In this document: in pieces, positions 47,228 through 54,167 of the stretch | Position numbering within the stretch: the first letter of the stretch is position 1 | Layout: every line of letters starts with the position of its first letter | NCBI GenBank assembly: GCA_930633525.1 | Contig: CAKNFP010000001.1 | Span: 2,210,001 to 2,274,000, forward strand | Direction: 5' to 3' | Length of the DNA stretch: 64,000 nt | Source: Hyphomicrobiales bacterium | GTDB lineage: Bacteria; Pseudomonadota; Alphaproteobacteria; Rhizobiales; Beijerinckiaceae | Position numbers and translations under genes: made by a program | The notes under the pieces: generated by a model | Databases searched by the model: none | Seen by the model: only the letters and a program-made list of their open reading frames with translations | Told to the model about the DNA's origin: nothing

Positions 47228-47853
47228 GCAGCCTCCCTCAGTCGATCGCCGTAGGCGCGGTAACGCTCGACTATCTCGTGCAGTTCGGCATTAAAGATCT
47301 CGATCGCGCGGGCTAGCTCTGCGATATAGACCTCGTCCCGGTATGCTCGACGGCGCACCAGCTCCATGCGGGGCCAATAAACGGCTAGATCAATCCAATC
47401 ACGTTCGGCAACCCAGAGTGCGCCTTGGCATTGCGCCATGTGTTCCGGGGGAAAGTCAGTGCGGAACATCGTTTCAAGAAGCAGCGCCGGAAGCTTCGTT
47501 TTGATCTCCAGCATGCCATTGTCGCCGATCAGGGAGTCCGGGCTGCATCCCTTGTCGCCGTTGCGGATGAAGCCGACCTGCTCCGGCTGGACATCGTTCA
47601 AGAAGGCGTAGAGGTCGCGCGCTTCCGGCTCCATGACCTTCCCGCGCTCCATGTGCGCGTTCGTGAAGGTCTCTGCCGGCTCGCCTGTGATGATCTCGCC
47701 GGCAAGACGGTAGAGATAGGACTGCCGGGTTCTGCTATCACCGCCTCCCCGGCCCTTCGCTATGACGGTTGCGAACTCTGACGCGGTGGGGATACCGGCG
47801 CGGGCGCGATGCCATTCCTCGGTGCCCTGCTCACAGGTGATGATCTGCAACAT
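47224..47853 (-). CDS. YqaJ-family viral exonuclease
   Basis: 209 residues from ATG 47853. GTEEWHRARAGIPTASEFAT (about 9-28), MERGKVMEPEARDLY (Glu), GCSPDSLIGDNGMLEIKTKL (PD-(D/E)xK: Asp about 105, ExK about 115) and QCQGALWV match lambda-exonuclease-like YqaJ recombinases. It resects double-stranded ends for the Erf-type annealing protein encoded nearby. Confidence 0.88.
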   Translation of the reverse strand: MLQIITCEQGTEEWHRARAGIPTASEFATVIAKGRGGGDSRTRQSYLYRLAGEIITGEPAETFTNAHMERGKVMEPEARDLYAFLNDVQPEQVGFIRNGDKGCSPDSLIGDNGMLEIKTKLPALLLETMFRTDFPPEHMAQCQGALWVAERDWIDLAVYWPRMELVRRRAYRDEVYIAELARAIEIFNAELHEIVERYRAYGDRLREAA

Positions 47854-47863
47854 TCTGCAGCCC

Positions 47864-48841
47864 TCAATACTGAATGGTGACGTTCGGGATGGCGCGCTGA
47901 GCAATCAGCATCAGCGCTTGAATTGCGATCTCCCGCGAGATCCCGCCGGCAATGAAGGCATCCAGAGCCTTCTGATTGATCGCGCGGCGGTGCTCGCGAT
48001 CAGCCTCGCGCTTGCGCGTTTCCGCCTCCTCGGCAGCGCGGGCTTCCTCGGCTTCGCGCTTAAGCCGCGTCTCCGTCTCTGCGACCCGGCGCTCGGCATC
48101 TTCTGCCTGGCGCTTAAGCTCCTGCTCGCGCAGGTCAGCCGCTTCGCGTTCCGCTTTGGCGGCGTTCTCGACTCGCAGGCGTTCCTGCTCAGCGGCCTCG
48201 CGCCGGATCTCTTCCTCGCGGTCGCGCTGCTTGCGCTCTTCGGCTTCGCGTCGAAGCACTTCGAGTTCGGCCTGTTCGGCCTCATAGCGCTCACGAGTGA
48301 TGATCGCCGTCTTCAGCGAGGCGACTGCTGTCTCTTTCGCCTTTGCATAGGCCGCCTCGTATTCCTCGCATTGCGGGCCAATCACAACTCCCTGGGCGAC
48401 GGACAGGAAGCCCTTGAGCGTCGCCGCGTCGGTCTCAGGGGATGCCGGCTTGGCATAGGCTTCAAGGCAGGCAATGGCCTCCCTGTGCGCGTTGACGCGG
48501 CCTTCCTCCGCCTCTTCCCATTTCGTCAGCGGCGCCCGCACCTCGTCGCGCCAAGCGTCGAGGGTGTCGCGGATGCGCTTGCGACAGGCGTCGATCTTCT
48601 TCGGGATCTGCTTTTGCTCGTCAGCGAGTTCCTTGCCCACACCTTCAAGGTATGTCTTTGTCTGAGCCACCTTGTAGGCCATGGACGCGATGTCCTTCCG
48701 GCCTTTGATTGTGGAAATGTCACCAGAGAACTGGTCGATGTGCTCGCGTACCTTGGCGAGATAAGGTGTGATGGCGTCCTCAGTTGTGAATACCTGGAGC
48801 GCGGTCTGCGGAGGAATAGTGATCAGCTCTTGCGCGATCAT
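47864..48841 (-). CDS. Long coiled-coil phage protein
   Basis: 325 residues. After a helical N-terminal part (ASMAYKVAQTKTYLEGVGKE), residues about 190-290 are an almost unbroken Glu/Arg/Ala coiled coil (REEEIRREAAEQERLRVENA and similar). The C-terminus AINQKALDAFIAGGIS is a known ending in phage proteins beside recombinases. It may act as a scaffold with Erf and YqaJ. ATGA overlap with erf. Confidence 0.7.
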   Translation of the reverse strand: MIAQELITIPPQTALQVFTTEDAITPYLAKVREHIDQFSGDISTIKGRKDIASMAYKVAQTKTYLEGVGKELADEQKQIPKKIDACRKRIRDTLDAWRDEVRAPLTKWEEAEEGRVNAHREAIACLEAYAKPASPETDAATLKGFLSVAQGVVIGPQCEEYEAAYAKAKETAVASLKTAIITRERYEAEQAELEVLRREAEERKQRDREEEIRREAAEQERLRVENAAKAEREAADLREQELKRQAEDAERRVAETETRLKREAEEARAAEEAETRKREADREHRRAINQKALDAFIAGGISREIAIQALMLIAQRAIPNVTIQY

Positions 48842-49620
48842 GCCCGCCCCCTCTTGGACAGGATGATTTTTTTCACATCCTCAAGGCGCGAGACGTAGAT
48901 GTCCTTGAGGGTGTCAACCTTCAGGTATTTCAGCAACGCGACGGGATCGGCGCCGGTCTGAATAATCAGATCTTGTAGATCCTGCTGTTGATCGTCCGAA
49001 AGGTAGGCGTCTTCCTCACCGCCCGCTGCCTTTCCATCGTCATCGTGGCTCGCAGAAAGGCCGAGGGCGGCTTTCAAGGTGTATCGCTGTAGGTAAGTGA
49101 TCGTGGAGCCGACCGCTTGGATACTGTTCTTGTTGCCGGAATTATCGTGCCCCGCGGTGAGCGATGTGCGCGTGAAGTGCCCGTCGCGATGCGCAAGAAT
49201 GCAAGATACTGTCACGGCGTTGGGCGCCTGCTCGGTCTCATATCGATATGAAAGACCGTACTTGCCGAGGATCGGATCCACGGTGCGCGCGATTTCCGCG
49301 AGATCCTCATGCTTGTAGTCGGTGCGGGCTCCTCCGTTCTTCGAGGCGAAGCCAACATGGCGATTTTTGATGATCGGCGGGATTTCCGCTTTTGCGGACG
49401 CGATTGCTGCGTCAAAGGCCTTGCGCGCCTGGGTCGCCTCCCAGCGCTCGTGCAGTTCCATCAGACGAGCAACAACATTGAAATCTGTGTTGGCCGCGAG
49501 CGCCCGGCTGATCACCTCCATGGTGGTGACTGCGCTGCGTCCTTCCGGCTCTCCAATATCCTTCCGCACCCCGGTGGGAGCGGGTGCGAGATCGAGAACA
49601 AGTTCAGCGGCGGCGTTCAT
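48838..49620 (-). CDS. erf: ERF-family single-strand annealing protein
   Basis: 260 residues. Core: AFDAAIASAKAEIPPIIKNR, ARTDYKHEDLAEIARTVDPI, LSYRYETEQ, SCILAHRDGHFTRTSL, NSIQAVGSTITYLQRYTLKA (about 60-195). The hallmark YxxRYxL-type stretch is present. It anneals complementary single strands and pairs with the YqaJ exonuclease as a two-component recombination system. Confidence 0.9.
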   Translation of the reverse strand: MNAAAELVLDLAPAPTGVRKDIGEPEGRSAVTTMEVISRALAANTDFNVVARLMELHERWEATQARKAFDAAIASAKAEIPPIIKNRHVGFASKNGGARTDYKHEDLAEIARTVDPILGKYGLSYRYETEQAPNAVTVSCILAHRDGHFTRTSLTAGHDNSGNKNSIQAVGSTITYLQRYTLKAALGLSASHDDDGKAAGGEEDAYLSDDQQQDLQDLIIQTGADPVALLKYLKVDTLKDIYVSRLEDVKKIILSKRGRA

Positions 49621-49713
49621 TATTTTTGCGTCCTTCCCAAAGAGCGATAGCGATCAGAAGCACAGGGGCCGCGATGAAAACCACAGCCAAGGTATGAGCA
49701 ATTATTTCCGGCA

Positions 49714-50004
49714 TTAGTTGAGTTCGAGCCGCCATATTCTGGAAAGTATATTTGTGCGAAGACTAAGCAATCTGCTGTATATGCCCCCGATAATCTCCGA
49801 CACATCCTCTTGAGTTGCGCCAGGCCACACCGGGTTCTCCCCGTCTTCGCCGTTATCTGACCAACGCTGCAGATCCTTGCGGTTCTGCTCCCATCGTTCG
49901 AGTTCATGGTGGATATGCGTGGCTCGATATCCGAGGTCGGAGATGGCGTTCAGGGCCCGATTAAGCCGCCCGAAATAGGCTGCGATGTGCGGATCCTCTG
50001 CCAT
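49714..50004 (-). CDS. Small phage hypothetical protein
   Basis: 96 residues from ATG 50004, which overlaps the previous stop as TGATG. Helical (FGRLNRALNAISDLGYRATH, then HHELERWEQNRKDLQRWSDN). No recognised domain. The 93-base gap to erf holds no feature I can name. Confidence 0.55.
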   Translation of the reverse strand: MAEDPHIAAYFGRLNRALNAISDLGYRATHIHHELERWEQNRKDLQRWSDNGEDGENPVWPGATQEDVSEIIGGIYSRLLSLRTNILSRIWRLELN

Positions 50005-50228
50005 CACGCGGCCCGCCGTGATTGCGCGCATATGATAACCGCCAAAGCGTCGGCAGCCGCTGAGCGCTCGCTGTATTCGGTGTGCAGCAGCTCGTTGGCT
50101 TGGATCTGCGCCCTCACCTCTGGCGCGGCCCGCCGAATGGCTTCGGTAAGGATCTCCTCCGCCTTGCGGTGCTCTGCCGCGAATTCCTGTAGGCGAGCGG
50201 CTGTGTCTTCGGGATCGTCGATCCGCAT
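50004..50228 (-). CDS. Small phage hypothetical protein
   Basis: 74 residues (AARLQEFAAEHRKAEEILTE and further helix). No known domain. Coupled by TGATG to the next gene and five bases after the previous one; part of the PL operon. Confidence 0.55.
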   Translation of the reverse strand: MRIDDPEDTAARLQEFAAEHRKAEEILTEAIRRAAPEVRAQIQANELLHTEYSERSAAADALAVIICAQSRRAA

Positions 50229-50233
50229 TGTCG

Positions 50234-50590
50234 TCACTCCGCTGCGATGGCAAAGGCTTGCCGGCTGGTGTCCAGCTCGGCGATTTGCTTGAGAACCGCC
50301 GCCGTCTGGTCGCGCCAGCCGACATAGGTGCTGGCGTTCTCGGCGATCGTCAGTTCCCAAAGAAGCTCGAAGCGGCGGCGCTCAATACCGATCAGCCGGT
50401 TTTTGGCGTCCTCAACAAGCCAGAGATCGCGCTGTATTCGAGCGCGTGACCACCCATGGCGGAGGAAACTGGCCAGCGGCGCCTTTCGCTCGGCCTTCGC
50501 ATTCCAGGCGCGAACCCCCCGCCAAGCCTCCCGCATGATGGCGCCGAGATCGTAGCGGCCATCAGCGGTGACATATTCAAAGGATGCCAT
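50234..50590 (-). CDS. First gene of the leftward early operon, unknown
   Basis: 118 residues from ATG 50590; GGGGAG lies six bases upstream of this ATG, while the earlier ATG at 50596 would abut it. The protein is helical and basic (GVRAWNAKAERKAPLASFLR, HGWSRARIQRDLWLVEDAKN). It occupies the place where lambda has the antiterminator N, but I see no arginine-rich N-like motif. Function unknown. Confidence 0.6.
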   Translation of the reverse strand: MASFEYVTADGRYDLGAIMREAWRGVRAWNAKAERKAPLASFLRHGWSRARIQRDLWLVEDAKNRLIGIERRRFELLWELTIAENASTYVGWRDQTAAVLKQIAELDTSRQAFAIAAE

Positions 50591-50626
50591 TTGCATCTCC
50601 CCGTCGCCCCTATGAGCGATATGGGG

Positions 50627-50678
50627 AAAGTAGGTGATGCCTACCTACATGTCAATCTACAAAGTAGGCAAAAACTAC
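50627..50678 (-). promoter_or_regulatory. PL promoter with repressor operators (OL)
   Basis: Leftward promoter: -35 TTGACA (complement of 50650-50655), 17-base spacer, -10 TACTTT (50627-50632). The operators are GTAGGTGATGCCTAC (50630-50644, both arms perfect) and GTAGGCAAAAACTAC (50664-50678), 34 bases apart, with a degenerate half-site between. The same sequence type occurs at PR. Confidence 0.75.
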
Positions 50679-50705
50679 CATCAGGATGAAGGCGATTCTA
50701 CCGCA

Positions 50706-50739
50706 TTGACTCTTTATTTCCGATGTTCTTTGTTTGTTC
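50706..50739 (+). promoter_or_regulatory. SOS-controlled promoter for the rex-position genes
   Basis: Exact SOS box GTTCTTTGTTTGTTC (GTTC-N7-GTTC, 50725-50739). A candidate promoter TTGACT (50706-50711), 17-base spacer, TTTGTT (50729-50734) is covered by the box at its -10, as expected for LexA repression. It is 33 bases before the ATG at 50772. Confidence 0.65.
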
Positions 50740-50771
50740 TCAGTCAGAGCTTCTGATTGAGGTGCGGGGAA

Positions 50772-51029
50772 ATGCAGGGGATCGCTTATTATGTCGTCAT
50801 GCCCATTGTGGTGACTTTTAAGGGCATGCGCGTCGTCCCGGGTGAGGCCTACGAGGTCGCAGACGAGCGATCGGCCCGGCGGGCGGTAGCGCAGCTTGGA
50901 GGCCGAGTTATCGGTGCGATCGCCTTCACGCGGGTCGCGGACGGCTTCGGGGGCTATACCGATGCGGCGATCATCGCACAGAACGGCTTTATCCCCGATA
51001 ACCTCGAAGAAGTTTTGCAAGCGGCTTGA
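50772..51029 (+). CDS. Small protein in the immunity region, paralogue A
   Basis: 85 residues. YYVVMPIVVTFKGMRVVPGE and GRVIGAIAFTRVADGFGGYT. The layout (beta strand, charged helix, GRxxGAxAFxxVAD) recurs in the next gene, so the two are paralogues. No known domain and no signal peptide. It is transcribed rightward, toward the repressor gene, from the SOS-box promoter. Confidence 0.65.
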   Translation: MQGIAYYVVMPIVVTFKGMRVVPGEAYEVADERSARRAVAQLGGRVIGAIAFTRVADGFGGYTDAAIIAQNGFIPDNLEEVLQAA

Positions 51030-51039
51030 GGAGGCTGCC

Positions 51040-51291
51040 ATGACAACGACAAGCTATATCGTTCAGCCGTTTGTGAAGACGCCAAAAAAGGGCCTGGGTC
51101 CGGGCGCACAGCGGTCATTTCGGAATGCAGAGGATGCTAAGCGTGGTGCTGAACAGACCGTAAGCTCGGGCCGCGCTTTGGGCGCGGTCGCGTTCTCCAT
51201 CGTCGCTGACGAGGCGACAGATTATTGTGAGGAGCCGGTCACATTGGCGATTGTGGGAGAGGTGCCGTTGAGCGTGAAGGAATCTGCCTAA
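51040..51291 (+). CDS. Small protein in the immunity region, paralogue B
   Basis: 83 residues, GGAGG eight bases upstream. SYIVQPFVKTPKKGLGPGAQ, then GRALGAVAFSIVADEATDY and LAIVGEVPLS. It shares the GRxxGAxAFxxVAD motif with the gene 10 bases upstream. Probably co-transcribed with it and so SOS-induced. Function unknown. Confidence 0.65.
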   Translation: MTTTSYIVQPFVKTPKKGLGPGAQRSFRNAEDAKRGAEQTVSSGRALGAVAFSIVADEATDYCEEPVTLAIVGEVPLSVKESA

Positions 51292-51360
51292 GTCTGCAGA
51301 CGGCAGAATATCGTTGACTCTTTTGTGCGGGGCAGCCTCCCTTTCCGATGCCACGGCAGT

Positions 51361-51370
51361 GGGGGGGGGG
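51361..51370. repeat. Ten-G homopolymer tract before the membrane-protein gene
   Basis: An uninterrupted G10 run ends six bases before ATG 51377. It can serve as an overlong ribosome site. A start at TTG 51314 would place it in frame inside the coding region. G-tracts of this length slip readily during replication. Confidence 0.8.
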
Positions 51371-51376
51371 AAGCGA

Positions 51377-52294
51377 ATGGAAGCTACGGTGCGCCACGCA
51401 TTGAGCTACGATGTTGAGCGTTCAGTTCAAATCGACGATCTCATCAAATCATTGGAAGCAAACGCTTTTTTCATTAGAAGTGCACTTCGCGTCTTAGAGC
51501 GTGTTTATCCTGGCCTATCAATCGAAGACGTAAGAATATCCGTCGTATCTGTAAGCCAAAGCAGCCCACTCAAAGAAATACTATCAGCGGCTATCGTTGT
51601 ATCATATCAAAAGCAGCTGGAGGAGGAAGTGTCAAATATAATTCTTTCCTCCACGGGGTATCAATTACCTGAATCGATCGACAGCCTTGTCACAGTATTT
51701 GTGATGATTATTGCGATATACGGAATTTCAAAGTGCTTTGATCTGATATTCCCCGGGCGAGATCGAGGCCCACTTAAGGATACGCAACATGAACTTGCCA
51801 GCAAGGCTTCGGAACTCACTGGCAAGAAGCGCGATGAGATCGAGCGCGAAATGGAAAGGGAACTGTCCGGCAAAACGAAAGCTGCCACGCTGGCCAACTC
51901 CCAAAAATTCTTTGCACCGACCCGTGGTCAATTCAACACTTCGATCGAAGCTGGCCCACAGGTTACAATCCCTTGGGCGGCCATCAGACTGGCGCAGGCG
52001 GCGGCTGGCCTCCCACTTGACGCCGACGATAGGCAGCGCGTGGAAACCCAAATTCTCACGAGCGTAGACGTGGTGTTGCATGCAATGGACCTCGACCGCC
52101 GCTCAAAAGGATGGGCGGGACACATCCCCTCCGTTAGCGACCAACGCATGCCGATGAAAATTGACCAAAGCATTGAGCAGGAGTCGCTGTTTGGGAGAGT
52201 GAGCGTTGTTGGTGATGTCCTACTGGCGCTCGAGTTCGCCCCTGATGGTACATGGCGTCCGAAGGATTTCACATTACTGAGAATTGTAGGCTAG
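51377..52294 (+). CDS. Membrane protein of unknown function in the rex position
   Basis: 305 residues. One strong transmembrane segment at about residues 103-123 (SLVTVFVMIIAIYGISKCFD). The N-terminal ~100 residues hold amphipathic helices and a short beta part (VRISVVSVSQSSPLKEILSA). The cytoplasmic side has a charged helix (KKRDEIEREMERELSGKTKA) and a soluble C-terminal domain (GPQVTIPWAAIRLAQAAAGL, FGRVSVVGDVLLALEF). GC content and codon use are visibly lower than the neighbours, suggesting recent acquisition. Its place between PL and the repressor gene is where phages carry exclusion genes. No known family recognised. Confidence 0.6.
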   Translation: MEATVRHALSYDVERSVQIDDLIKSLEANAFFIRSALRVLERVYPGLSIEDVRISVVSVSQSSPLKEILSAAIVVSYQKQLEEEVSNIILSSTGYQLPESIDSLVTVFVMIIAIYGISKCFDLIFPGRDRGPLKDTQHELASKASELTGKKRDEIEREMERELSGKTKAATLANSQKFFAPTRGQFNTSIEAGPQVTIPWAAIRLAQAAAGLPLDADDRQRVETQILTSVDVVLHAMDLDRRSKGWAGHIPSVSDQRMPMKIDQSIEQESLFGRVSVVGDVLLALEFAPDGTWRPKDFTLLRIVG

Positions 52295-52322
52295 CTCCCC
52301 CACACCGAACAACGGGCCTCTC

Positions 52323-53021
52323 CTAAACCTTCTGCGAAAAGACGATCACCTGGACCTCTTTGACGAGCTTCCGGTCGATCTCGAATTCACGCATGGGGTT
52401 GAATTCCAGCAGCCTGAGCTGTGAGGGCGTCCAGCCAAGGAAGCGCTTAACATAGCCTTCAGCTGGCTCGCCTTCTTCCGCCGGGTGGAGTTGAACGACG
52501 ACGTCGTCGTTTTTCCTCGGCGGCCTGCGGGGATGGACCCAAACGGTTTCTCCCTCCTCGAACCGCGGATACATGCTGTCGCCAGATACATAGACCGCAT
52601 ATGCACCCGGTACGTTCTCCAAGCCAGGCGGCGTGAGAACGGTGTCAATGACCTCGCCATTGAACAGGAAACGGCCATCGTCGCCGCCGACAGCCCGGCC
52701 GTACACAGGGATGCGCTGTTGCGATAGTTGAGGAACGGGGGTCATGTCGAGACGTTGAGGCGCGGGCGGAGGAACGTCGACTGCGGCAGTGACCGCTGCG
52801 GGCTCTCCACCAGGCGACTGACCTTCGCCGCTCAGAAGCCAATTAACCGAGGTGTTGAGAAGCTTCGCGAGCTTAGGAAGCCTACCCGAGCTCGGGCGGG
52901 TCGATCCCGACTCCCATGTCGAAATATTATTGCGCCTAATACCGAAGGCATCCGCCACCTGCTCTTGTGTCAGGCCGGCCCTCTCTCTCGCCAATCGAAT
53001 GCGGTCGCTAAGCTCCTCCAT
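52323..53021 (-). CDS. CI-like phage repressor (XRE HTH + S24 peptidase)
   Basis: 232 residues from ATG 53021. The HTH is at about 8-62 (RLARERAGLTQEQVADAFGI, RRNNISTWESGSTRPSSGRL). The S24/LexA-type domain is at about 105-225: VYGRAVGG (putative cleavage loop), YVSGDSMYPRFEEGE (catalytic Ser) and GYVKRFLG (catalytic Lys). RecA filaments should trigger self-cleavage and prophage induction. It faces away from cro across PR, where the two operators lie. Confidence 0.9.
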   Translation of the reverse strand: MEELSDRIRLARERAGLTQEQVADAFGIRRNNISTWESGSTRPSSGRLPKLAKLLNTSVNWLLSGEGQSPGGEPAAVTAAVDVPPPAPQRLDMTPVPQLSQQRIPVYGRAVGGDDGRFLFNGEVIDTVLTPPGLENVPGAYAVYVSGDSMYPRFEEGETVWVHPRRPPRKNDDVVVQLHPAEEGEPAEGYVKRFLGWTPSQLRLLEFNPMREFEIDRKLVKEVQVIVFSQKV

Positions 53022-53061
53022 GGATAGAGGCGTAGGCAGCGCCGTGCAAAAAGTCACCGAC

Positions 53062-53097
53062 GTAGGTATTGACTATCAAGTAGGTATTGCCTACTCT
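53062..53097 (+). promoter_or_regulatory. PR promoter with repressor operators (OR)
   Basis: Rightward promoter TTGACT (53069-53074), 17-base spacer, TACTCT (53092-53097). Operators: GTAGGTATTGACTAT (53062-53076) and the perfect-arm GTAGGTATTGCCTAC (53080-53094), 18 bases apart. They match the OL sites at 50630 and 50664. Confidence 0.78.
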
Positions 53098-53104
53098 CCC
53101 TGTC

Positions 53105-53311
53105 ATGTTGGATATCGTCAAACGCGCAGCCGAGAATGTTGGGGGCTTAACCCGCCTGGCGACGCATCTCGGTATCCGCCATCAGACATTCTATTCGTGG
53201 CGGCGAATTCCAGCCGAGCGCGTCCGAGACATCGAACGCGTGGCGGGATTGCCAGCACACGAACTGCGGCCGGATCTATTCCCGCCGCCCGTCCGCGGAG
53301 AGGCAGCATGA
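53105..53311 (+). CDS. cro: Cro-like repressor (YdaS-type HTH)
   Basis: 68 residues. VKRAAENVGGLTRLATHLGI, then RHQTFYSWRRIPAERVRDIE and LPAHELRPDLFPPP, the YdaS/Cro pattern. It starts 8 bases after the PR -10 box, so the leader is very short. It would compete with the CI-like protein for the GTAGG-N5-CCTAC sites. Confidence 0.82.
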   Translation: MLDIVKRAAENVGGLTRLATHLGIRHQTFYSWRRIPAERVRDIERVAGLPAHELRPDLFPPPVRGEAA

Positions 53312-53398
53312 GCCGCCTCCCCCACTGAGCTTGCGCCTGCTGACAGCGCGAGAGGCGATTTCCCCTCCCCTCTCAAATGTCAGCTCCTCCCTAGACTT

Positions 53399-53426
53399 GC
53401 CGGGGCCTCAGTGCCCCGGCTCTTTT
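53399..53426 (+). terminator. Strong Rho-independent terminator after cro
   Basis: GCCGGGGC-CTCAGT-GCCCCGGC, an eight-pair perfect GC stem followed by TCTTTT. It takes the place of lambda tR1. Genes further right need read-through, antitermination or their own promoter. Confidence 0.78.
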
Positions 53427-53431
53427 AGGGT

Positions 53432-53593
53432 TCACCGTCGCCTTACTGGCGAGTTCTTGCGATGAGCCGCCGGGATGAGCGGCACCACGACATAGTTGTT
53501 GCGGGCGGTATTTGCCCTCTTAGGCCGGCGGCCCTGCATCTTCCTCTTCGCTTTGCCAACAACGCGAAGCGCGACATCGCCAAGTAGATCCAT
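53432..53593 (-). CDS. Small basic protein
   Basis: 53 residues, very rich in Arg/Lys (VGKAKRKMQGRRPKRANTAR). GGGAG lies upstream of ATG 53593. The direction is opposite to the flanking genes. It might bind nucleic acid. A chance frame is possible. Confidence 0.35.
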   Translation of the reverse strand: MDLLGDVALRVVGKAKRKMQGRRPKRANTARNNYVVVPLIPAAHRKNSPVRRR

Positions 53594-53675
53594 TGTTTTC
53601 AGCTCCCTTTTCGCTTCGACGCAACATCGCGTGACCTGAATTGGGAAGCGACCGGAAAGACTGAGGTAGTTTAGG

Positions 53676-54167
53676 ATGGCCTTTCGTCCCACGAAGCCCC
53701 GCCAGTACGGCGACACGAAGGAAGTAATCGGCCGTCTGATCGGACAGACAGGCGGTGCCAAGGAGGCCGCCTTTCTTCTCGGCATGGAAGGCTCAACGAC
53801 CGTCTATGCCTATACCGACCCTGCCGAGAAAACTCAGATTACGTTCGATCAGGTCCGCAGGCTGACAAGCGCCGATGCGACCGCAGCGGCGGAGGACTTG
53901 TCCGCTCGTGCCGGCGGCGTCTTTCTCCCCTTTGCCCCTGTCGAGGGCTGCCTCAACACACTCACGGCCCGGTCCGCGAAGGAATGGGGCGAATTCATCG
54001 CCGCTGTCCTCTCTGGCGAGCCAGACGCCATCATTATGCGGGAACTGGACGAGGTGATTTGCGCGCTGGTCGATGTGCGGACCCACCGGATCGCACCTCG
54101 CGATGATGCTGCCGCGCCTGACCAGCGCCCGAACATCACGCCCCTCAAGCGCAGTGGAGCGGCGTAA
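53676..54167 (+). CDS. Phage regulatory-region protein, unknown
   Basis: 163 residues. EVIGRLIGQTGGAKEAAFLL and YAYTDPAEKTQITFDQVRRL suggest a HTH-like N-terminal half that senses DNA; the rest is helical (EWGEFIAAVLSG). It sits where CII-like activators are found. Its stop precedes the next ATG directly. Function unassigned. Confidence 0.6.
   Translation: MAFRPTKPRQYGDTKEVIGRLIGQTGGAKEAAFLLGMEGSTTVYAYTDPAEKTQITFDQVRRLTSADATAAAEDLSARAGGVFLPFAPVEGCLNTLTARSAKEWGEFIAAVLSGEPDAIIMRELDEVICALVDVRTHRIAPRDDAAAPDQRPNITPLKRSGAA

Noticed and set aside
49620..49907. Possible 95-codon minus-strand gene after erf
   Set aside because: It overlaps a better-supported coupled gene (49714-50004), and its cysteine-rich sequence shows no family resemblance.
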